This document shows, piece after piece, positions 15,209 through 20,732 of a stretch of 20,732 nt of DNA (within the stretch, counting starts at the first letter, position 1; each line of letters starts with the position of its first letter). The stretch is from assembly GCA_946480485.1 (NCBI GenBank), contig CAMLJW010000034.1:1-20732 (forward strand), given 5' to 3'. The position numbers and the translations under genes are program-made. Below the pieces are notes generated by a model. It was given only the letters and a program-made list of their open reading frames with translations. It was not told the DNA's origin and searched no databases. This DNA is from an uncultured Streptomyces sp. (GTDB lineage: Bacteria; Actinomycetota; Actinomycetes; Streptomycetales; Streptomycetaceae).

Positions 15209-16155
15209 CGGACCCGGCCACCCCTTCGGCACAACCCACCTCAGTCGTACGGCTCGACGTACCCGGAGGGAAAGAGGTGGCCCACCGGGACGTCGCCGCC
15301 AACGGCGCACGTTTCCACATCGCCGAAATGGGCGACGGTCCCCTGGTCCTGCTGCTGCACGGTTTCCCACAGTTCTGGTGGGCCTGGCGGCATCAGCTCG
15401 TGGCACTCGCCGACGCGGGCTTCCGCGCGGTCGCGATGGACCTGCGGGGAGTCGGCGGCAGCGACCGTACGCCCCGCGGTTACGACCCCGCGAACCTCGC
15501 GCTCGACGTCACCGGGGTCGTGCGGTCCCTCGGCGAGCCTGACGCGGCACTCGTCGGCCATGACCTCGGCGGCTATCTGGCGTGGACGGCGGCCGTGATG
15601 CGCCCCAAGCTCGTACGCCGGCTCGCGGTCTCCTCGATGCCGCACCCCCGGCGCTGGCGCTCGGCGATGCTCTCGGACATGAAGCAGACCGCGGCGGGCT
15701 CGTATGTGTGGGGCTTTCAGCGGCCGTGGATCCCGGAGCGCCGGCTCGTCGCCGACGAGGGTGCGCTGGTCGGTCGTCTCGTACGGGACTGGTCCGGGCC
15801 ACGGCTGCCGGACGACGAGGCCGTGGAGACGTACCAGCGCGCGATGTGCATCCCGTCGACGGCGCACTGCGCGATCGAGCCGTACCGGTGGATGGTGCGC
15901 TCGCTGGCCCGGCCCGACGGCATCCAGTTCAACCGGCGCATGAAGCGGCCGGTGCGAGTGCCGACGCTGCATCTGCACGGCTCGCTCGACCCGGTGATGC
16001 GGACGCGGAGTGCGGCGGGTTCCGGGGAGTACGTCGAGGCGCCCTACCGTTGGCGGCTGTTCGACGGACTCGGGCACTTTCCGCACGAAGAGGATCCGAT
16101 GGCTTTCTCCACCGAATTGGTGAACTGGCTGAAGGACCCCGAGCCGGACCGCTGA
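15205..16155 (+). CDS. Alpha/beta hydrolase, epoxide-hydrolase/dehalogenase-like
   Basis: The 316-residue protein has the alpha/beta-hydrolase core: oxyanion-hole motif HGFPQFWWAW, nucleophile elbow GHDLGG with Asp120 as nucleophile, an acid residue near Asp262 (HGSLDPV), and the catalytic His291 (GLGHFPHEE). An Asp nucleophile in GHDxGG and the HGFP motif point to epoxide hydrolases and haloalkane dehalogenases rather than serine esterases. Epoxide hydrolases use two lid tyrosines; the lid region contains several Tyr (SYVWGF, ETYQRA, EPYRWM) but I cannot assign them. Substrate unknown. The ATG at 15205 overlaps the stop of the holin-like gene, so they share an mRNA. Confidence 0.88.
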   Translation: MTDPATPSAQPTSVVRLDVPGGKEVAHRDVAANGARFHIAEMGDGPLVLLLHGFPQFWWAWRHQLVALADAGFRAVAMDLRGVGGSDRTPRGYDPANLALDVTGVVRSLGEPDAALVGHDLGGYLAWTAAVMRPKLVRRLAVSSMPHPRRWRSAMLSDMKQTAAGSYVWGFQRPWIPERRLVADEGALVGRLVRDWSGPRLPDDEAVETYQRAMCIPSTAHCAIEPYRWMVRSLARPDGIQFNRRMKRPVRVPTLHLHGSLDPVMRTRSAAGSGEYVEAPYRWRLFDGLGHFPHEEDPMAFSTELVNWLKDPEPDR

Positions 16156-16687
16156 GGGCCCTGAGACGGGCTTGTATCAACGGCTTCGAGGCGGGCCGTG
16201 GCTGGGGCTGAGCCGAGTCGTCGAGGTGCGTCCGGGCGGGGCTGGCAGATGTGCCAGGGTGGAGCCCGGGTAGCCGTTCGGTGTCCGGGCGGGAACGCTT
16301 GTCCTACGAACGGCCCATGCCTGGCGCATAGGCCGATTGGGGGCTCTGGGGGCGGTTATCGACCTTGGGGCTGGGGCAGACGTCGGGGTATGGGCTGGAC
16401 GCACGACTACAGTGACGCAGCACGCAACCGCCGCTCGGCCAGTGGCCTGAGCTTCCACCAGAGGGGCGCCCCGCAGACGCAGGGCACAGACCCCCGGCTG
16501 GGCATCCCGCATATTCTGAGGCGCCGGGCCCGCTGGGTTTCGGCGCGTCTGCGCCACCCTCGCGGCTGAGCCGCAGTTCAGCTCACGGCTGAGACCCTTG
16601 GTTGTGGCTGACCCTTTCACGGCCCCTGTTTGGGCCTTGCGGTCCCAACAGCCCGCAGCCGCCCCGGCTGCCCCGGGGCGGCCGGCG
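16156..16687. other. Convergent intergenic region, no supportable gene
   Basis: These 532 bp lie between the hydrolase (plus) and the protease (minus). Open frames exist on both strands (for example 16198-16569 plus) but they are Arg/Gly-rich with poor third-position GC and no ribosome site. Short hairpins occur: GCGGC-TGA-GCCGC at 16562-16574, GGCCC/GGGCC at 16621-16636, and the stronger one at 16658. No tRNA is seen. Confidence 0.5.
16658..16682 (-). terminator. Hairpin downstream of the MarP-like protease gene
   Basis: A perfect 10-bp GC stem (16658-16667 with 16673-16682) and 5-base loop start six bases after the protease stop codon on the minus strand. There is no T-run, so it would be a GC-only Streptomyces-style terminator. 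Confidence 0.6.
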
Positions 16688-17887
16688 CTACAGTGCGCAG
16701 CTGTCGCTGTCCACCTGCTGGTTGGCGGTGCGGGCCTGGGCGATGTCCACCTGTACCTCGTCCGCGGTGAGCGCGTACCCCGTCTTAGGGTCGTCGAGGG
16801 ACTTCGCGAAGACCACCCCGTACACCTTGCCGTCCGGGGTGAGCAGCGGGCCGCCGGAGTTGCCCTGGCGCACGGTCGCGTAGAGCGAGTAGACGTCGCG
16901 GCGCACGGTGCCGCGGTGATAGATGTCCGGGCCGTTGGCCGTGATGCGGGCGCGCACACGCGCGGGGCCGACGGTGTACGACCCGTTCTCCGGGAAGCCC
17001 GCGACGATCGCGCTGTCACCGCTCGCCGGATCCTTGGACGCGAACTGCAGCGCGGACGCGCGCAGATCGGGTACGTCGAGTACGGCGATGTCGCGTTTCC
17101 AGTCGTAGAGCACGACCTTCGAGGCGTACCGCTTGCCCTCGCCGCCTATCTGGACGTACGGCTCATCCACGCCGCCCACCACGTGCGCGTTCGTCATCAC
17201 GCGGCGCTCGGCGAAGACGAAGCCGGTGCCTTCGAGGACCTTGCCGCAACTCTGGGCGGTGCCGGTGACCTTGACGATGGAGCGCTGCGCTCGGGTGGCG
17301 ACGGCGCTATGGGCCAGGGCCGGGTCGGGGGCCTGCACCTCGTTGATGGGCTCGTTCGAGAACGGGCTGAAGACCTGCGGGAAGCCGTTCTGCGCAAGGA
17401 CCGAGGAGAAGTCGGCGAACCAGGTGTCGGCCTGTTCGGGCAGGGCCCTCGACACCCCGAGCAGGACCTTGGAGTTACGGACCTCCTTGCCGAGCGTCGG
17501 CAGCGTCGTACCGGCCAGGGCCGAGCCGATCAGCCAGGCGACCAGCAGCATCGCCACGACGTTGACGAGGGCGCCGCCCGTGGCGTCCAGGGCGCGGGCC
17601 GGGGACCACGTGATGTACCGGCGCAGCTTGTTGCCGAGGTGGGTGGTGAGGGCCTGGCCGACGGAGGCGCAGACGATCACGACGACCACGGCGACGACGG
17701 CGGCGGTCGTGCCCACCTGGGACTCCTCGGTCAGGGCGTCCCAGATGACCGGCAGCAGGTATACCGCGACGAGACCGCCGCCCAGGAATCCGATCACCGA
17801 CAGAATGCCGACGACGAACCCCTGGCGATAACCCACGATCGCGAACCACACGGCGGCGACCAGCAACAGGATGTCCAGCACGTTCAC
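16688..17887 (-). CDS. marP: MarP-family membrane-anchored serine protease
   Basis: The 399-residue protein has four N-terminal membrane helices (CvpA-like: MNVLDILLLVAAVWFAIVGY, GILSVIGFLGGGLVAVYLLP, TTAAVVAVVVVIVCASV, ALVNVVAMLLVAWLIGSALAG) and an extracytoplasmic trypsin-like domain. The catalytic triad is intact: His235 (NAHVV), Asp266 (RDIAVLDV) and Ser344 (GNSGGPL). Cys214 and Cys397 match the disulfide pair of M. tuberculosis MarP, whose His235 and Cys214 carry the same numbers. MarP is needed for acid resistance there and processes the peptidoglycan hydrolase RipA; a cell-envelope stress role here is inferred. The start is GTG at 17887 with GAGG about 14 bases upstream. It lies 120 bp downstream of the NUDIX gene on the same strand. 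Confidence 0.92.
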   Translation of the reverse strand: MNVLDILLLVAAVWFAIVGYRQGFVVGILSVIGFLGGGLVAVYLLPVIWDALTEESQVGTTAAVVAVVVVIVCASVGQALTTHLGNKLRRYITWSPARALDATGGALVNVVAMLLVAWLIGSALAGTTLPTLGKEVRNSKVLLGVSRALPEQADTWFADFSSVLAQNGFPQVFSPFSNEPINEVQAPDPALAHSAVATRAQRSIVKVTGTAQSCGKVLEGTGFVFAERRVMTNAHVVGGVDEPYVQIGGEGKRYASKVVLYDWKRDIAVLDVPDLRASALQFASKDPASGDSAIVAGFPENGSYTVGPARVRARITANGPDIYHRGTVRRDVYSLYATVRQGNSGGPLLTPDGKVYGVVFAKSLDDPKTGYALTADEVQVDIAQARTANQQVDSDSCAL

Positions 17888-18007
17888 TGCTTCAAGCCTC
17901 GCCTCATCACCTTGCGGTCACCGAACCCCGGCCGGGAGTCCGGCCCGCGGCGCAGCCGCTGACGGGGGGAGCATCCCCCGGGAAAACAGAGCACGGGAGC
18001 CACCCTG

Positions 18008-18703
18008 TCATGTGCGCCAGTCCAGCGGGAGACGCTTCTCGCGGTCCCACGGCCGCTCCCAGCCCGCGTAATGCAACAGGCGGTCGATGACTCCGGCCGT
18101 AAAGCCCCACACCAGGGCCGATGCGACCAGGAATGCCGGGCCTGCGTACCCGCTCGGGTGTACGACTGTGGCGCGGTTGGCCGGATCCGTGAGATCCGCC
18201 ACGGGGACCGTGAAGACCCGCGCCGTCTCGTTCGGATCGACCACTCCGACCGCGCTCGGCTCGCGCCACCAGCCCAGTACCGGAGTGACCACGAAGCCGC
18301 TCACCGGGATGTAGAGCGCGGGCAGCACGCCGAAGAGTTGGACGCCTCGCGGGTCGAGCCCGGTCTCCTCCTGGGCTTCGCGCAGAGCGGCCCGCAGCGG
18401 CCCGTCGGCCTTCGGGTCGCCGTCCTCTGGGTCGAGCGCGCCACCGGGGAACGACGGCTGCCCGGCGTGCGATCTGAGCGAACTCGCCCGCTCCATGAGC
18501 AGCAGCTCGGGGCCCCTCTCGCCTTCGCCGAACAGGATCAGTACGGCGGACTGGCGCCCCGCTCCGTTGGCCGGCGGCAGGAAACGGCTCAGATGAAGAG
18601 GCTCCACCGTCTCTACGACGTGCACCACCGGGTCCAGCCAGACAGGCAGGCCGTCCTTGCTCACCGACAGCCTGCCGCCCCGCATGTCGCTCGCGCGTGT
18701 CAT
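18008..18703 (-). CDS. NUDIX hydrolase, CoA-pyrophosphatase (NudL) type
   Basis: The 231-residue protein carries the family signature LLMERASSLRSHAGQPSFPGG, typical of coenzyme A pyrophosphatases. A NUDIX box follows, ending LREAQEETGL with the metal-binding glutamates. The space between FPGGALDP and the REAQEE helix is about five residues longer than in E. coli NudL. The predicted reaction cleaves CoA or its derivatives into phosphopantetheine and 3',5'-ADP; oxidised CoA is a possible target. I chose ATG at 18703, since GGGGG lies a suitable distance upstream; a GTG two codons earlier is possible but has no spacing to that purine run. It follows nth by 115 bp and precedes the MarP-like gene, so the three are probably co-transcribed at least in part. 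Confidence 0.87.
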   Translation of the reverse strand: MTRASDMRGGRLSVSKDGLPVWLDPVVHVVETVEPLHLSRFLPPANGAGRQSAVLILFGEGERGPELLLMERASSLRSHAGQPSFPGGALDPEDGDPKADGPLRAALREAQEETGLDPRGVQLFGVLPALYIPVSGFVVTPVLGWWREPSAVGVVDPNETARVFTVPVADLTDPANRATVVHPSGYAGPAFLVASALVWGFTAGVIDRLLHYAGWERPWDREKRLPLDWRT

Positions 18704-18752
18704 AGCCACCCCCGTTCTGCTGCTCTCAACGCCTGCGCCCTCGCGGCTCGTT

Positions 18753-18775
18753 CCGGCATCCGGCCTCGATGCCGG
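18753..18775 (-). terminator. Hairpin between nth and the NUDIX gene
   Basis: An 8-bp perfect stem (18753-18760 with 18768-18775) and a 7-base loop lie in the 115-bp gap after nth. Without a T-run it may only attenuate. Confidence 0.35.
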
Positions 18776-18818
18776 CTCCGGCTCCGGCGCGGGCGGCGGC
18801 CGCCCTCGGCGGGTGCGC

Positions 18819-19931
18819 TCATGGCGAGGGCGCTCCCAGCGGAGGTGCCGGGAGGCCGCCCGCGTCCAGATAGGCCTGCGGGGGCTTGAGGCGCTGGCCC
18901 GGGAAGCCGCCCTTCTCGTACTTCAGAAGCTTCCTGGCCTTCTCCGGGTCCGTCTCGCCCTCACCGTACGCCGGGCAGAGCGGGGCGATGGGGCAGGCGC
19001 CGCAGGCAGGCCTGCGGGCGTGGCAGATACGGCGGCCGTGGAAGATCACATGGTGCGAGAGCATCGTCCATTCGCTCTTCGGGAAGAGCGCGCCGACGGC
19101 TGCCTCGATCTTGTCCGGGTCCTTCTCGTCGGTCCACTGCCAGCGGCGGACAAGCCGCTGGAAGTGCGTGTCGACGGTGATTCCGGGCCGCCCGAAGGCG
19201 TTGCCGAGCACCACGAAGGCGGTCTTGCGACCCACTCCGGGTAGCTTGACCAGGTCCTCCAGGCGGCCGGGGACCTCACCGCCGAAGTCGTCCCGCAGGG
19301 CTTCGGAGAGCCCCATGACCGACTTGGTCTTGGCCCGGAAGAACCCGCACGGCCGCAAAATCTCCTCGACCTCCTCCGGGTTCGCCGCGGCCAGGTCCTC
19401 GGGGGTGGGGTACTTGGCGAAGAGCGCCGGCGTCGTCCGGTTCACCCGCAGGTCCGTCGTCTGGGCCGACAGCACGGTGGCGATCAACAGCTGGAACGGG
19501 TTCTCGAAGTCCAGCTCCGGATGGGCGTACGGGTACACCTCGGCGAGCTCACGGTTGATACGGCGGGCGCGGCGGACCAGTGCGGTGCGGGACTCGTTTC
19601 GTGGAGGCTTGGCGGGGGGCACTTCGGCGGACGGCACCGCGGCAGGGGCGGTCTTCTTAGCGGTGGCCTTCTTCGCGGTGGCCTTGTTCGCGGTGGCCTT
19701 CTTAGCCGCGGTCTTGGCGGCACCATTGGCCGCGCTCTTGGCGAGCGCCGCTTTTCTGGGGGCTGCCGCAGCCTTCGTGGCGGCCACCGTCGCCTTCGTC
19801 ACCGGCGATGGATTTGTTACTTTCGTCGCTTTCTCCGTTCCGTCGGGGCATTGTTCGCCCACAGCGGAATCGCGAGGTACAACCACCCGCCCAACCCCCT
19901 TGGCCTGTGCTCTCACCGGCGATTTGGACAC
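18819..19931 (-). CDS. nth: Endonuclease III (bifunctional DNA glycosylase/AP lyase) with Lys/Ala-rich tail
   Basis: Nth removes oxidised pyrimidines and cuts the abasic site in base-excision repair. The catalytic core (residues about 118-345) has the helix-hairpin-helix LPGVGRKTA with the Schiff-base Lys236, the essential Asp254 (VDTH) exactly 18 residues later as in E. coli, and the four iron-sulfur cysteines spaced C-x6-C-x2-C-x5-C ([17 protein letters not shown]). Residues about 35-105 are an extra tail of KATA/KKA repeats resembling histone H1 tails, probably binding DNA non-specifically. The start is uncertain: GTG at 19931 has no Shine-Dalgarno, but TAGGCT lies six bases before it, suggesting a leaderless mRNA. 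A start further in would shorten only the tail. It is divergent from crp. Confidence 0.92.
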   Translation of the reverse strand: MSKSPVRAQAKGVGRVVVPRDSAVGEQCPDGTEKATKVTNPSPVTKATVAATKAAAAPRKAALAKSAANGAAKTAAKKATANKATAKKATAKKTAPAAVPSAEVPPAKPPRNESRTALVRRARRINRELAEVYPYAHPELDFENPFQLLIATVLSAQTTDLRVNRTTPALFAKYPTPEDLAAANPEEVEEILRPCGFFRAKTKSVMGLSEALRDDFGGEVPGRLEDLVKLPGVGRKTAFVVLGNAFGRPGITVDTHFQRLVRRWQWTDEKDPDKIEAAVGALFPKSEWTMLSHHVIFHGRRICHARRPACGACPIAPLCPAYGEGETDPEKARKLLKYEKGGFPGQRLKPPQAYLDAGGLPAPPLGAPSP

Positions 19932-19937
19932 CCGGCC

Positions 19938-19943
19938 AGCCTA
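19938..19943 (-). promoter_or_regulatory. Candidate -10 element of a leaderless nth mRNA
   Basis: On the minus strand TAGGCT (19943-19938) fits the actinobacterial -10 pattern TAnnnT and is followed six bases later by the GTG at 19931. No ribosome site precedes that GTG. A -35 hexamer is not obvious. Confidence 0.45.
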
Positions 19944-19998
19944 AGGCCCGCCACTGGCATCCGCCCCGGCACCCGGAGATCAGCCCCCAATTAGCCCC

Positions 19999-20030
19999 CT
20001 GCCGCACTGATCGGCACGCCAGTGCGGCAG
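19999..20030. repeat. 11-bp perfect inverted repeat in the nth-crp gap
   Basis: CTGCCGCACTG (19999-20009) and CAGTGCGGCAG (20020-20030) are exact complements around a 10-base spacer. It lies between divergent genes, so it is more likely an operator or an RNA hairpin in an upstream transcript than a gene-end terminator. Confidence 0.65.
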
Positions 20031-20033
20031 ACT

Positions 20034-20047
20034 TGTGACTGATCACA
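20034..20047. promoter_or_regulatory. Palindrome TGTGA-N4-TCACA upstream of crp
   Basis: TGTGACTGATCACA has the exact CRP half-sites, but the spacer is 4 bases instead of the usual 6. It lies about 90 bp before the crp start. Autoregulation by Crp would be natural, but the spacing argues for another dimeric regulator or for weak binding. Confidence 0.4.
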
Positions 20048-20070
20048 CCGTTTGGACCGTCCGGCAAGAC

Positions 20071-20111
20071 GGGGAACACGGTCCCCTGGTACCACGGGGA
20101 GCAAAATCCCC
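20071..20111 (+). promoter_or_regulatory. Alternating GGGGA/TCCCC quartet in the crp upstream region
   Basis: GGGGA (20071-20075), TCCCC (20082-20086), GGGGA (20096-20100) and TCCCC (20107-20111) alternate. The first/second and third/fourth pairs each make GGGGA-N6-TCCCC, with their starts 25 bp apart. The second and third elements also pair around TGGTACCA. The last element ends 13 bp before the AAGGAG ribosome site. It could be tandem operators or mutually exclusive RNA hairpins. Confidence 0.5.
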
Positions 20112-20137
20112 TGAGCAGGTCGACAAGGAGAGAACTC

Positions 20138-20732
20138 GTGGACGACGTTCTGCGGCGCGCCCCGCTCTTCGCGGCGCTCGATGACGAGCAGGCCGCGGAG
20201 CTCCGCGCCTCCATGAGTGAGGTGACCCTCGCGCGCGGCGACGCGCTCTTCCACGAGGGTGACCCGGGTGACCGCCTGTACGTGGTCACCGAGGGCAAGG
20301 TCAAGCTCCACCGCACCTCCCCCGACGGGCGCGAGAACATGCTCGCCGTCCTCGGCCCCGGCGAGCTCATCGGCGAGCTCTCGCTGTTCGACCCGGGCCC
20401 GCGCACGGCGACCGCCACCGCGCTGACCGAGGTCAAGCTGCTGGGCCTGGGCCACGGCGACCTCCAGCCGTGGCTGAACGCGCGCCCGGAGGTGGCCGCC
20501 GCCCTGCTGCGTGCCGTCGCCCGGCGCCTGCGCAAGACCAACGACCAGATGTCCGACCTGGTCTTCTCCGACGTGCCGGGCCGCGTGGCCCGCGCGCTCC
20601 TGGACCTCTCGCGCCGCTTCGGCGTGCAGTCCGACGAGGGCATCCACGTCGTGCACGACCTCACCCAGGAGGAGCTGGCCCAGCTGGTCGGCGCCTCCCG
20701 CGAGACGGTCAACAAGGCGCTCGCCGACTTCG
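20138..20732 (+). CDS. crp: Crp-family cAMP-responsive transcription regulator, 3' end outside the window
   Basis: About 198 codons are visible; Streptomyces Crp proteins have about 224 residues, so only the end of the DNA-binding domain is missing. The start is GTG at 20138 (VDDVLRRAPLF) with AAGGAG seven bases upstream. The N-terminal cyclic-nucleotide domain contains EGDPGDRLYVVTEGKVKLH and the phosphate-binding cassette GELIGELSLFDPGPRTATATA, with the Glu and Arg that contact cAMP. A long dimerisation helix (residues about 110-140) leads to the helix-turn-helix TQEELAQLVGASRETVNKAL. In S. coelicolor Crp governs germination and broadly affects antibiotic production. The gene is divergent from nth, and the upstream 200 bp hold several inverted repeats that may control it. 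Confidence 0.95.
   Translation, partial: MDDVLRRAPLFAALDDEQAAELRASMSEVTLARGDALFHEGDPGDRLYVVTEGKVKLHRTSPDGRENMLAVLGPGELIGELSLFDPGPRTATATALTEVKLLGLGHGDLQPWLNARPEVAAALLRAVARRLRKTNDQMSDLVFSDVPGRVARALLDLSRRFGVQSDEGIHVVHDLTQEELAQLVGASRETVNKALADF

Noticed and set aside
16198..16569. Possible 123-residue protein in the hydrolase-protease gap
   Set aside because: Third-position GC is low for this genome, there is no Shine-Dalgarno, and no recognisable fold or motif; treated as non-coding.
16598..17962. A 454-codon plus-strand frame opposite the protease gene
   Set aside because: The minus strand encodes an intact His-Asp-Ser triad and membrane helices; this frame has none.
1..20732. Mobile elements, CRISPR, tRNA or rRNA genes, secondary-metabolite cluster
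   Set aside because: No transposase or integrase motifs, no regular spacer arrays, no cloverleaf or rRNA-like stretches, and no PKS/NRPS-type modules were seen.

Overview
The window is high-GC actinobacterial DNA, almost certainly from a Streptomyces. Coding frames have G or C in nearly every third position. GTG starts and 4-bp ATGA/GTGA overlaps are common. From memory, the gene order (tad ATPase, ssd, HAD phosphatase, acs, nhaA, MarP-type protease, NUDIX, nth, crp) matches the S. coelicolor SCO3556-SCO3571 core region. I see no insertion sequence, prophage, CRISPR array, rRNA or tRNA, so this is conserved chromosomal core rather than an accessory island.

Layout. Positions 1-2.8 kb (minus strand) hold the start of a Tad pilus operon: a CpaE/ParA-like Ssd, the TadA ATPase and the first codons of TadB, joined by stop/start overlaps. 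Positions 2.8-4.75 kb form an RNA-rich knot. A 6C small RNA (minus strand) has two hairpins with C-rich loops. A HAD phosphatase with a C-terminal membrane anchor follows, then a roughly 290-bp non-coding stretch ending in a strong intrinsic terminator. That stretch sits where the 6S-like/Ms1 RNA lies in Streptomyces and mycobacteria. A perfect DnaA-box 9-mer lies upstream of ssd. Positions 4.75-6.7 kb carry a divergent pair: a protein with a degenerate Fic motif (minus) and a CooC/ParA-like ATPase (plus). Next come a lipoprotein with a polysaccharide-deacetylase fold (6.7-8.0 kb, minus) and a SulP transporter fused to a beta-carbonic anhydrase (8.35-10.75 kb, plus).

Positions 11.05-16.16 kb (plus) hold acetyl-CoA synthetase with a candidate DasR-type operator upstream, the Na+/H+ antiporter NhaA with a visible one-base frameshift near its C-terminus, a small holin-like membrane protein, and an overlapping alpha/beta hydrolase. 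Positions 16.7-19.9 kb (minus) hold a MarP-like periplasmic serine protease, a CoA-pyrophosphatase-type NUDIX hydrolase and endonuclease III with a lysine/alanine-rich tail. The window ends inside crp (plus), whose upstream region is packed with inverted repeats.

Themes are acetate, bicarbonate and pH handling (acs, SulP-CA, nhaA, and a homologue of the acid-resistance protease MarP), cAMP signalling (crp), and septation, pilus and growth-phase control (ssd, tad, 6C RNA, 6S-like RNA). The least explained elements are regulatory: the alternating GGGGA/TCCCC quartet before crp, the tandem CGGGAAATCCCG sites before the lipoprotein gene, and the DnaA box before ssd.
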